DNA from: SKPT01 sp040905445
GTDB lineage: Bacteria > Planctomycetota > Phycisphaerae > Phycisphaerales > Phycisphaeraceae
DNA: 64,000 bases
Assembly (NCBI GenBank): GCA_040905445.1
Contig: JBBDRN010000014.1
Coordinates: forward strand, 62,001 to 126,000
Direction: 5' to 3'
The position numbers and the translations under genes are program-made. How positions within the stretch are numbered: position 1 is the stretch's first letter; the number at the start of each line of letters is the position of its first letter. Below, one piece after another: positions 34,027-41,073 of this stretch. The notes under the pieces were generated by a model. That model did not search any database. It was not told the origin of the DNA and worked only from the letters and a program-made list of their open reading frames with translations.

Positions 34027-34482
34027 ATGATGCCACGACTGAATCGAAAAGGCCGGCGACGCACGGAGTTGGGTTGGGAGGAGTTGTTCGCGCTGCGCAG
34101 CGGGCTGACGCGCGACCCCGACCGGGCGGTGCGCCGCATGACGGATGATGAGATGCGCGAATACTGGCGGGTGCCGGAGATCCGCGAGCAGGTGATGGAG
34201 GCGAGCCGCGAGCACTGCAGGACGAGCTGGCCGACGCGGCCGGCGGCGTGGTGGCGGCTGGACGCCGGCGAGGATCGCCCCAACCCGGTCGGCAACGCGG
34301 CGTGGAGCGAGGCGCTGTTGCTGCTGAAAATGGGCGTGCTCGATGCCGATGAGCGCGAGCGCCTGCCGGACCTGGTGGTGAAGGAGCTGCGCGTCCGGCG
34401 TGGGCGTACCCGTCTCGACCCGCCCGAGTGGGTGCCGGAGCTGGAGGCGCTGGCGCGGCGGCTGGGGGTGAGCGATGCCTAG
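34027..34482 (+). CDS. Phage-type hypothetical protein
   Basis: 151 residues from ATG 34027 (a second ATG follows at once). A Trp-rich core (HCRTSWPTRPAAWWRLDAGE) resembles phage proteins found beside terminases that share an RPxAWWxxxAxE pattern. Its role is not known. It overlaps the next gene by 8 bp. Confidence 0.6.
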   Translation: MMPRLNRKGRRRTELGWEELFALRSGLTRDPDRAVRRMTDDEMREYWRVPEIREQVMEASREHCRTSWPTRPAAWWRLDAGEDRPNPVGNAAWSEALLLLKMGVLDADERERLPDLVVKELRVRRGRTRLDPPEWVPELEALARRLGVSDA

Positions 34483-34657
34483 CGCCACGACGAAGCGGCA
34501 GGTGCTGCCGGTCATATTCGTGGAGCGGCCGCGCTGCCCTTGGTGCGAGTCGGTGGCGCTCAAGGTGCGGCGCACGGTGCGGCAGGGCGATGACTCAATT
34601 CTGCGATTCGTGACGTGCCGGCGGTGTGAGAAAAAGTTCAAGATCGTGTGCGAGTGA
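34475..34657 (+). CDS. Small zinc-ribbon protein
   Basis: 60 residues. RCPWCESVALKVRRTV and VTCRRCEKKFKIV provide two CxxC pairs, a treble-clef-like zinc ribbon comparable in outline to NrdR or Ogr/Delta-type regulators. In P4-like satellites an Ogr-type protein activates helper late genes; whether this one does is only a guess. Confidence 0.6.
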   Translation: MPSATTKRQVLPVIFVERPRCPWCESVALKVRRTVRQGDDSILRFVTCRRCEKKFKIVCE

Positions 34658-34658
34658 G

Positions 34659-34672
34659 TTCTAAATTTAGAA
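34659..34672. promoter_or_regulatory. 14-bp perfect palindrome
   Basis: TTCTAAATTTAGAA between two gene groups of the element, immediately after the zinc-ribbon stop. Operator-like. Confidence 0.4.
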
Positions 34673-34717
34673 GTGGGCGCGCCACGCCCGGATACCCTAG
34701 CCCCAGGAGACTTAACA

Positions 34718-35095
34718 ATGGCACCAGCGACAGCCGATGCAATTTTGATCGCTTCTTACCTCCCCAATCTTGGCGACGGCGACATTCAGCTTCTGCTGGA
34801 CCTTGCCGGCGGCAGCATCGGCCGCGAGTCTCCCAAGCTGGGCCAGTGGCTGGCGGCGCTCGTGCAGCGCGAGCTGGAGCGGCGCGAAAGCGAGAACACG
34901 CCGACGCCGGCGGAGGCGGACCTGGCGCGGTTCAACGCGAGCAGGTGGACGGGCGCGGAGTTGGCGGACGCGCTGCACGCCAGTGGCGCGGCGGTGGCGG
35001 TGAGCGAGGACCACCCGGAGACGCACGAGCTTTTGCGGAAGATCGACTTTGTGCTTCGCGCCTGGTGCGCGATGCGATTGCGAGCGCTCGGCTGA
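34718..35095 (+). CDS. Element protein upstream of capsid gene (125 aa)
   Basis: ATG 34718 behind AGGAGA. Helical throughout (DGDIQLLLDLAGGSIGRESP, then KLGQWLAALVQRELERRESE). It lies directly before the major capsid gene; a head-completion or scaffold role is possible but not shown. Confidence 0.55.
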   Translation: MAPATADAILIASYLPNLGDGDIQLLLDLAGGSIGRESPKLGQWLAALVQRELERRESENTPTPAEADLARFNASRWTGAELADALHASGAAVAVSEDHPETHELLRKIDFVLRAWCAMRLRALG

Positions 35096-35186
35096 CCGCG
35101 CAACGCGCGGACGGTCGCCCGCACGGCTCGACGGCAACGCCACGACGCACGGCGGGATACACACCCCGAACACAGGATTTTGAACA

Positions 35187-36593
35187 ATGGCTACGACTAC
35201 GAGTTTTGACAAGCTGGACCCCAACCAGCTCCGGCAGGCAAAGACGAAGATGCTCGATCGCGCCAAGGCGCTGCAGACGAAGATCGACGCTGGCAGCATG
35301 AGCCAGACCGACGAGGAGGAGACGAATCAGCTCATCGAAAGTCTCATCGGCGGCGCGGAGGCGTACAGCGAGCGCGCCAACGCCATCGAGGCGAGAGAGA
35401 AGCGAGCCATGCCAGCCAACGGCAATGGGCGAGGCATCGACTGGGGCCTGCAGGGCGAGCCGGACTTCCCCGGCATGAGGCGCCCGCGCCACGAAGGCAA
35501 CGAGCACTGGCGGCCGATGCCGCGCCACACCGCCGCGGACCTGACCAGCCTGGACGATGGCGGCTTCCGTGGCTGGGCTGACTACCTCGGGGCCATCCGC
35601 GACGCGAAGGCCGGCCAGCGCTACGACAAGCGCCTGGAGTCGAGCCTGGACTATCAGGCGGCTGGCGGGCAGACGCGCGGCAGCGACCCGCACGGCGGCT
35701 TTCTCGTGCCGGACGTGCTGGCCGCGCAGCTCGTGATGGACCGTGACGAGCTACAGCCTTGGCTGCGCATGCGTAATGAAATTGTGTGGGTCGGCAGCGG
35801 TGACACGATGCGGACGCCGATACTCGATGATCGGGACCGCAGCGATTCGGACATCGCCGGGCTCAAGCTGTCGCGGCTGAGCGAAACCAGCACCCTCAGG
35901 GACAACGTGGTGCGGTTCAAGGCGAGCGATTTGAAGCTGTCCAAGGCCGGCGGGTTGGCGTTCCTGTCCAACGAGCTGTTGGAGGATTCATCCATCGACA
36001 CCGAGCGCATCATCCGCAACGTGTTCGCGCGGGCGCTCGCCATGCTGCAGGCTACCGACTACCTGAGCGGCAACGGCGTGGGTGAGCCCCTGGGCATCCT
36101 CAACGCTTCGATGCTCTACACGCAGGCCATCGAGGACCAGCAGGACGACGAAACCATCGTCGGCGAGAACCTTGTGAACATGCGGGCGCGGTGCCGGGAC
36201 TACGACGCATCGGTCTGGCTGACGCATCCGACGACCTACGCGCAGCTCGTGCAGGCGCACATCAGCGGCACGAACAGCGACCGCTGGCTGTTCACCCCCA
36301 GCAACGGGACGGACGTTCCCGCGACGTTGCTGGGCCGGCCGATCCACCAGACGGAAACCGCGCACCTGCTGGGCAGCGTGGGCGACATCATCCTCACGGT
36401 GCCGCGCAGCTACACGTACATCGCGCGGCCGACGCGGCTGGACGCGAGCCCGCACGTTCGGTTCGACACCGACGAGTTGGGCTTCAAGTTCATCAGCCGC
36501 GACGATGGCCGGCCGCTCGTGACTGAGGGCCACACCGACCAGCGCGGCTTCGAGACGAGCGAGCATGTCGTGCTCGCCGAGCGCGAGGAGTAA
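35187..36593 (+). CDS. HK97-fold major capsid protein
   Basis: 468 residues. The N-terminal coiled-coil delta-like domain (about 10-75, QLRQAKTKMLDRAKALQTKI) is followed by a linker and the HK97 core: SDPHGGFLVPDVLAAQLV, KLSKAGGLAFLSNELLEDS, GVGEPLGILN, and DDGRPLVTEGHTDQRGFETS at the end. It should assemble a phage-like head. No protease gene is adjacent, so delta-domain removal would need a helper or not occur. A strong terminator follows. Confidence 0.9.
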   Translation: MATTTSFDKLDPNQLRQAKTKMLDRAKALQTKIDAGSMSQTDEEETNQLIESLIGGAEAYSERANAIEAREKRAMPANGNGRGIDWGLQGEPDFPGMRRPRHEGNEHWRPMPRHTAADLTSLDDGGFRGWADYLGAIRDAKAGQRYDKRLESSLDYQAAGGQTRGSDPHGGFLVPDVLAAQLVMDRDELQPWLRMRNEIVWVGSGDTMRTPILDDRDRSDSDIAGLKLSRLSETSTLRDNVVRFKASDLKLSKAGGLAFLSNELLEDSSIDTERIIRNVFARALAMLQATDYLSGNGVGEPLGILNASMLYTQAIEDQQDDETIVGENLVNMRARCRDYDASVWLTHPTTYAQLVQAHISGTNSDRWLFTPSNGTDVPATLLGRPIHQTETAHLLGSVGDIILTVPRSYTYIARPTRLDASPHVRFDTDELGFKFISRDDGRPLVTEGHTDQRGFETSEHVVLAEREE

Positions 36594-36651
36594 GGGTTCC
36601 ATGGTTGCCGCTCCCGCGCGGCGGTTTACAAATGGCGCGGGCACCTTGTCG

Positions 36652-36682
36652 CCCTGCCCCCGTAACAAGGGGTAGGGTTTTT
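36652..36682 (+). terminator. Intrinsic terminator after the capsid gene
   Basis: CCCTGCCCC (36652-36660) pairs with GGGGTAGGG (36669-36677) through one G-T pair, 8-nt loop, then TTTTT. Confidence 0.75.
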
Positions 36683-36700
36683 CAGAAAGCGAGGCGACGC

Positions 36701-38137
36701 ATGGCAACGATCGGCACACTGGCGCTTAACGTGGTCGCGCGGACGAGCAATTTCGAGAAAGGCATGAGGCGCTCGAATCGCATCACGCGCGACTTCGGCA
36801 GCAATGTCGGAGGCATCACGCGCCGGGTGCTCGGGTTCGCCAGCGCCGTCGGCGTGCTGGCCGGCGGTGCCGGCATAGGCATCATGACGCGAAATTCCTT
36901 CGCCGCGATCGACGCGACCGCCAAGCTCAGCGACCGGATCGGCATCGCCACTGAGGAGTTGATCGGCTTCCGTCACGCGGCCACGCTGGCGGGCGCGAGC
37001 GGCCAGACGTTCGATAGCGCGGTGCAGCGCATGGTTCGCCGGCTCGGCAAGGTGCGGCAGGGCGGCGGCGAGGCCGCGAGGGCGCTCCAGCAATTGGGTC
37101 TGCGTGTGGACGACCTGACGGCCGCGGGGCCTGCCGAGGCCATCCGCATGATCGGGGACCGGATGGCGACGCTGGAGACGCAGACGGACCGGGTGGCGGC
37201 GGCGTCGCGCATCTTCGGCAACGAGGGCGAGGCGCTGGTCAACATGCTCGCCCAGGGCAGGGAGGGCATGGAGGCGGCGCAGAGAGAGGCGGAGAAGCTG
37301 GGGATGACGTTCAGTCGGATCGACGCGGCGAAGGTGGAGATGGCGAACGATGCCATCACGCGCATGCGCGGGGCCGTGAGGGGCGTGGTGCAGACGCTGG
37401 CAATCCATCTCGCGCCGTGGATTGAGGCGATCGCGTCGCGGTTCACCGAGATGTCCACGTCGGGCGTCATCAGCAGCGATAGCATCACGTCGGCGATCGA
37501 GTGGGTGGTGAAGAGCGTCGCCAGCCTGAGCAACCATCTGAAGCTCGGGGAGGCCGCGTTCTACAAGCTGCGCGGCGTGGCGATGCTGGTCATCAGCAAG
37601 ATCGGCGACGGCATCGTGACGCTGTCGAACAAGGCCACGGACGCCGTCGAGAATATCATCAGCCTGGTGCGGGAAGTCGAGAGCTTCCTGCCCGATTCGT
37701 TCGGCCGCGCGATAGATGGCGTGGAGCGCGGCATCAAGCGGATGCGCAGCTTCAACAACCAACTGGACACGACGTTTGCCGACATGGCATCCTCCGCCGA
37801 GCGTTCGTTCGAGCGCGCGGACAAGGCTATAGATTCGTGGGTCCGCGGCGACAATGAGCGCGCGGTGAATCGGTTCTTCGAGAACCTCAAGGCCAGCGCG
37901 GCGGAGGCGGCGGCGGCGATCGCGGCGAACGCGGGCAATAGGCTGGAGGTCTTTGGCGGCGAAGGCGCGTCGGGCGGCGGCTTCCGCCAGATCGTTCGCA
38001 GCCGCGCGGCGGTGGGCGAAGGCGGGCGCGGCGGGCGGGCGCGCACGCAGGAGGTCAAGGTCGGCGGCGAGGCGTTGAACGTGTTGCGGCAGATTCGCGA
38101 CGCCACCACGCGCGGCGTGCCGGGGTTGATGTCGTAG
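36701..38137 (+). CDS. Tail tape-measure-like protein
   Basis: 478 residues from ATG 36701. The N-terminal pattern LALNVVARTSNFEKGMRRSN, then ITRRVLGFASAVGVLAGGAG and LSDRIGIATEELIGFRHAAT, is typical of phage tape-measure proteins. Hydrophobic central helices and an Ala-rich coil follow. It is shorter than most tape measures. No other tail gene is present, so its partner structures would come from elsewhere. Confidence 0.75.
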   Translation: MATIGTLALNVVARTSNFEKGMRRSNRITRDFGSNVGGITRRVLGFASAVGVLAGGAGIGIMTRNSFAAIDATAKLSDRIGIATEELIGFRHAATLAGASGQTFDSAVQRMVRRLGKVRQGGGEAARALQQLGLRVDDLTAAGPAEAIRMIGDRMATLETQTDRVAAASRIFGNEGEALVNMLAQGREGMEAAQREAEKLGMTFSRIDAAKVEMANDAITRMRGAVRGVVQTLAIHLAPWIEAIASRFTEMSTSGVISSDSITSAIEWVVKSVASLSNHLKLGEAAFYKLRGVAMLVISKIGDGIVTLSNKATDAVENIISLVREVESFLPDSFGRAIDGVERGIKRMRSFNNQLDTTFADMASSAERSFERADKAIDSWVRGDNERAVNRFFENLKASAAEAAAAIAANAGNRLEVFGGEGASGGGFRQIVRSRAAVGEGGRGGRARTQEVKVGGEALNVLRQIRDATTRGVPGLMS

Positions 38138-38161
38138 AACGATCATCCACACCCCTTTCGG

Positions 38162-38198
38162 CCCCCGTCCTGTTTCGGCGAGGCGGGGGTTTTCTTTT
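38162..38198 (+). terminator. Intrinsic terminator after the tape-measure gene
   Basis: CCCCCG-T-CCT (38162-38171) pairs with AGGCGGGGG (38181-38189), then TTTTCTTTT. Confidence 0.8.
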
Positions 38199-38224
38199 GC
38201 GCGGGCAGTCTGTAGCTTGAGGGG

Positions 38225-38467
38225 GTGAGGAACGACCTACCACCCCTGGAGCGCGAGGCCGAGCGAATCGGCGGGTGGCTGAATCGCGCGCTCAACGCGA
38301 TGGGGCGAATCATCGAGCTGCCGGCCAACATCGCCGAGCACCGGGGCTCGGGGTGGGTGTGGCTGGCGCGCCTGGTGTGCTGGGTGAGCGTCCTATTCTT
38401 TCCGCTGCTGCCGCTGTGGCTGGTGGCGCTGGCGTGGGCGTCGAGCTTGAAGGACCGGGAGGGCTGA
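38225..38467 (+). CDS. Small membrane protein at the end of the element
   Basis: 80 residues from a GTG at 38225. An amphipathic N-terminus (LEREAERIGGWLNRALNAMG) is followed by one strong membrane helix (WLARLVCWVSVLFFPLLPLW) and a charged end. It may be holin-like or a host-surface modifier; neither can be shown. It lies after a terminator, so it must have its own promoter. Confidence 0.5.
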   Translation: MRNDLPPLEREAERIGGWLNRALNAMGRIIELPANIAEHRGSGWVWLARLVCWVSVLFFPLLPLWLVALAWASSLKDREG

Positions 38468-38573
38468 CACCCGGCGGGCAGGGCGCAAAAGCCGTTGATG
38501 CCGCGTTCAAAGTGCGGGTGTCATTGACACCGCGAGGCGGTTATAAACGGTCATTTTTGGCTATTGGGTGTCA
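38465..38573. repeat. TGACACC repeats near attR (putative integrase arm sites)
   Basis: TGACACCC at 38465-38472, an inverted pair GGTGTCA/TGACACC at 38517-38531, and GGGTGTCA at 38566-38573. They match the copies near attL. The spacer 38468-38911 holds these, attR and the promoter below, but no gene. Confidence 0.5.
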
Positions 38574-38616
38574 ACGGGAGGCATTGACAATAAGGGACTT
38601 ACACGCTGTCCGGTTC

Positions 38617-38658
38617 CATTTCCAGTGCCGCACCTTCAGCCACTCGGTCACCTCTCCA
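38617..38658. repeat. Right attachment site (attR), 42-bp direct repeat
   Basis: Copy of 27974-28015. It is the displaced 5' half of tRNA-Ser; no 3' half follows, so it is not a functional tRNA. Confidence 0.92.
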
Positions 38659-38735
38659 GGTTGGCCCCGCTGCCACGCCCGGCGCCGCGGCTCGGCACCG
38701 GGGGCCACGCCGGCGGGGCTCGGCTGCGATCCGGT

Positions 38736-38763
38736 ATCCTATTGACTGCACACCCATTGTAAA
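38736..38763 (-). promoter_or_regulatory. Candidate orphaned promoter of tRNA-Ser
   Basis: On the minus strand, TTTACA (38763-38758), a 16-bp spacer and TAGGAT (38741-38736) point at attR. Before integration this would have driven tRNA-Ser with a leader of about 70 nt. Confidence 0.4.
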
Positions 38764-38911
38764 GGCCGCGCCCCGCTTACCCCCGCCCACCTCCGCTCGT
38801 TAGCCGCGGCGCCGCCGGGCGTCGACTGTCAGGCACCCGGCACGCCCCTCGACCGCGAGTCACGACGCCCACCGGGCCGCGCCCCCTACTGAATCGGGAG
38901 TCACCGCCGCG

Positions 38912-39613
38912 ATGCAGGGTCGTTCCACTTTTCTGACAGGCCTGCTGATCGTCGACAAGCCGGCCGGACCGAGTTCCATGGACGTCGTGCGCCGCGTCCG
39001 ACACGTCGCCGGCGGAGCCAAGACCGGCCACGCGGGCACGCTCGACCCGCTTGCCACCGGCGTGGTGATCTGCTGCCTCGGCCGGGCCACGCGCTGCGTC
39101 GAGCAACTCATGGGCATGCCCAAGACCTACGAGACCCGCGTGGACCTCAGCGCGTTCAGCACCACGGACGATCTCGAAGGCGAGCTCACACCCGTCGACG
39201 TCCCGCAGCCGCCGACGCGCCAGGCCGTCGATTTGGCGTGCGCCCGATTCGTCGGTTCGATCAAGCAGGTGCCGCCCGCGCACTCGGCGGCGCGCATCAA
39301 CGGTCGGCGGGCGTATCGCGCGGCGCGGCGCGGCGAGAAGGTCGACCTGCCCGCCAAGACCGTGCACGTCCACGCCATCGACGTGCTCAACTATGACTGG
39401 CCCAATGTCGTGCTGCGCATCGCCTGTGGGCGGGGCACATACGTGCGCAGCCTCGCGCGCGACCTCGGCACGCGCCTCGGCACGGGCGGCCACGTCACGT
39501 CGCTGCGGCGCACGGCCGTCGGCCCTTACACGCTTGAACGGGCCGTCACCTTCGACCATCTCACGCAGCCGTTGGGTGAAGCCGACCTGTTGCCCGTCCC
39601 CGAGGCGGGGTGA
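38912..39613 (+). CDS. truB: tRNA pseudouridine-55 synthase
   Basis: TruB isomerises U55 in the T-loop of tRNAs. The 233 residues show LTGLLIVDKPAGPSSMDVV, the catalytic motif KTGHAGTLDPLATG with Asp45, and GRGTYVRSLARDLG near the end. The C-terminal PUA-like extension is short or missing, as in many bacterial forms. It is the first host gene after the element and converges on the GTPase gene. Confidence 0.95.
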   Translation: MQGRSTFLTGLLIVDKPAGPSSMDVVRRVRHVAGGAKTGHAGTLDPLATGVVICCLGRATRCVEQLMGMPKTYETRVDLSAFSTTDDLEGELTPVDVPQPPTRQAVDLACARFVGSIKQVPPAHSAARINGRRAYRAARRGEKVDLPAKTVHVHAIDVLNYDWPNVVLRIACGRGTYVRSLARDLGTRLGTGGHVTSLRRTAVGPYTLERAVTFDHLTQPLGEADLLPVPEAG

Positions 39614-39645
39614 CGCGCCGGCCGTCACGGTGGGTGCGCTTCGCG

Positions 39646-41073
39646 TTACGCACTCTGCGTGGGGACGATCCATCGCTCGACGGCGCGGGCGAGCGCGTCG
39701 ACGGCCGCCCGGCGGCGCGTGTCGCTACCGCGCCATGGCGGGTCGTCGCGGTCGAGCTCGATCCCGGACCAGCCTGGATGCTCGCGCGCCTGGCGCAGCG
39801 GGCGCGGCAGGCGGCGGCCCGTCATGCCCGTCAGCGCGCTCGCGCTGGCGGGCAAGTCGACGGGCGTCTGCGCCGCGTGCCCGCGGTGCAGCAGCTTCTG
39901 CACCAGCTCGACCTGTCGACGGGCGAGGATGTCGAGCGTCGCGTCGGCGCAACGTACCTCGACCTTCCCGCGCACGCGGTCGATGAGTTGGCGCAGCCGC
40001 GTCGACCCGGCGCCGAACGTCGCGCCGAGGATCGCGCCGATGGCCGTGCCCGCGCCGAGCGACAGGCCGCCCAGCGCCACGTCGAGCCCCAGGCCGATCG
40101 CGGCGCCGGCGCCCGCGCCGCCGCCGCCGCGCACGCCCGCCTGCCGCAGCGTCTCTTCGTTGAAGAGGTCGTGCTGCCATCGGCCGGCCTCCAGCGGCGC
40201 CGCCACGGCGCGGCAGTCGTCGGCGGCAAAGTCGAAGCGCTCCATGAGCTGCCGCTGACACGCGCGCTCGCGATCGCGCAGTTGATCCTGCAACCGCGCG
40301 GCGGCTTGGCGCAGCGCGTCGGCGGGCTCCACCGGCGCGTGCACGGCTGCGGCCGCGGCGTCGACGAGCAGCTCGGCGATGATGCGTGCGCCAGCGACGA
40401 TCAACTCCCGCCGCCGGCGCTGACGGTCCTCGACCAGCGCGTCGATCGTCGCGCGAAACTCGTCCAGCAGCGTGCCCATCTTCTCGTAGAGGTGCCGCTC
40501 CGACGCCTCGTCCACGGCCACGGTGTCGAATGCCGCGATGGCGTGCAGGCCGAGCTTCCGAAGCGCCTCGCGCCACGCCGACTCACGCGAGGCATCGCTG
40601 GCCACGAAGTTGAGCACCGGGACGATCGGGCGCCCGCAGTAGCTGAGCAGCTCCAGCTCGTCGCGATACTTGCCGAGCACGGGCTCGCGCGCGTCGATGA
40701 CGTAGAGCGCCACGTCGCGCTGGCGCACCTGGCGCAGGGCCTTGGCCTCCTGCATGAAGCGCCCGCCCGAGCCGCGCGCCTCGGCGCTCTCGAGGAAGCG
40801 GTCGATGCGCTCGGCCCGGCGCGTCCGGCCGCCCTGGCCGTCGGCTTCGATCAGCTCCATGAGCCCCATGCTGTCCTCGAGCCCGGGCGTGTCGTAAAGC
40901 TCCGCCACCGGCTCGTCGCCGACGAGAAGCTGCGTGCCTTCGACGTGCTGCGTCGTGCCGGGGCGGTCGGAGACCTCGCCGAAGCGCGCATCGCGCGTCA
41001 GCGTGCGCAGCAACGACGTCTTGCCCGTGTTCGTATGCCCGACGACGGCGATGCGCAGCACCGGGAGACTCAT
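39646..41073 (-). CDS. GTPase with DUF3482-type C-terminus
   Basis: 475 residues. The Ras-like GTPase domain has VVGHTNTGKTS (10-20), the G2/G3 region RPGTTQHVEG and DTPGLED, and a base-recognition strand near VPVLNFV in place of a standard NKxD. The C-terminal half has helices and a Gly/Ala membrane-like segment (GAGAAIGLGLDVALGGLSLG), as in DUF3482 proteins. It overlaps the upstream DUF2868-like gene by ATGA. The two are commonly paired; the process they serve is unknown. Confidence 0.85.
   Translation of the reverse strand: MSLPVLRIAVVGHTNTGKTSLLRTLTRDARFGEVSDRPGTTQHVEGTQLLVGDEPVAELYDTPGLEDSMGLMELIEADGQGGRTRRAERIDRFLESAEARGSGGRFMQEAKALRQVRQRDVALYVIDAREPVLGKYRDELELLSYCGRPIVPVLNFVASDASRESAWREALRKLGLHAIAAFDTVAVDEASERHLYEKMGTLLDEFRATIDALVEDRQRRRRELIVAGARIIAELLVDAAAAAVHAPVEPADALRQAAARLQDQLRDRERACQRQLMERFDFAADDCRAVAAPLEAGRWQHDLFNEETLRQAGVRGGGGAGAGAAIGLGLDVALGGLSLGAGTAIGAILGATFGAGSTRLRQLIDRVRGKVEVRCADATLDILARRQVELVQKLLHRGHAAQTPVDLPASASALTGMTGRRLPRPLRQAREHPGWSGIELDRDDPPWRGSDTRRRAAVDALARAVERWIVPTQSA

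Larger units (their letters stand above)
28016..38658 (+). mobile_element. Integrated phage-satellite-like element (10.6 kb) in tRNA-Ser
   Basis: Bounded by the 42-bp repeats (period 10,643 bp). All genes are on one strand: integrase, an HTH protein of unknown role, a 50-aa protein, an excisionase-like HTH, two small proteins, a P4-type primase-helicase, inverted-repeat-rich DNA, P27 small terminase, phage-type small proteins, HK97 major capsid, tape-measure-like protein and a small membrane protein. There is no large terminase, portal, protease, head-tail connector, tail fibre or lysis enzyme. Reading frames are intact and often overlap, so gross decay is not evident. Confidence 0.85.

Noticed and set aside
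38617..38658. A second tRNA-Ser gene
   Set aside because: Only the 5' half is present; the acceptor 3' strand, variable arm and T-arm are missing. It is an att site.
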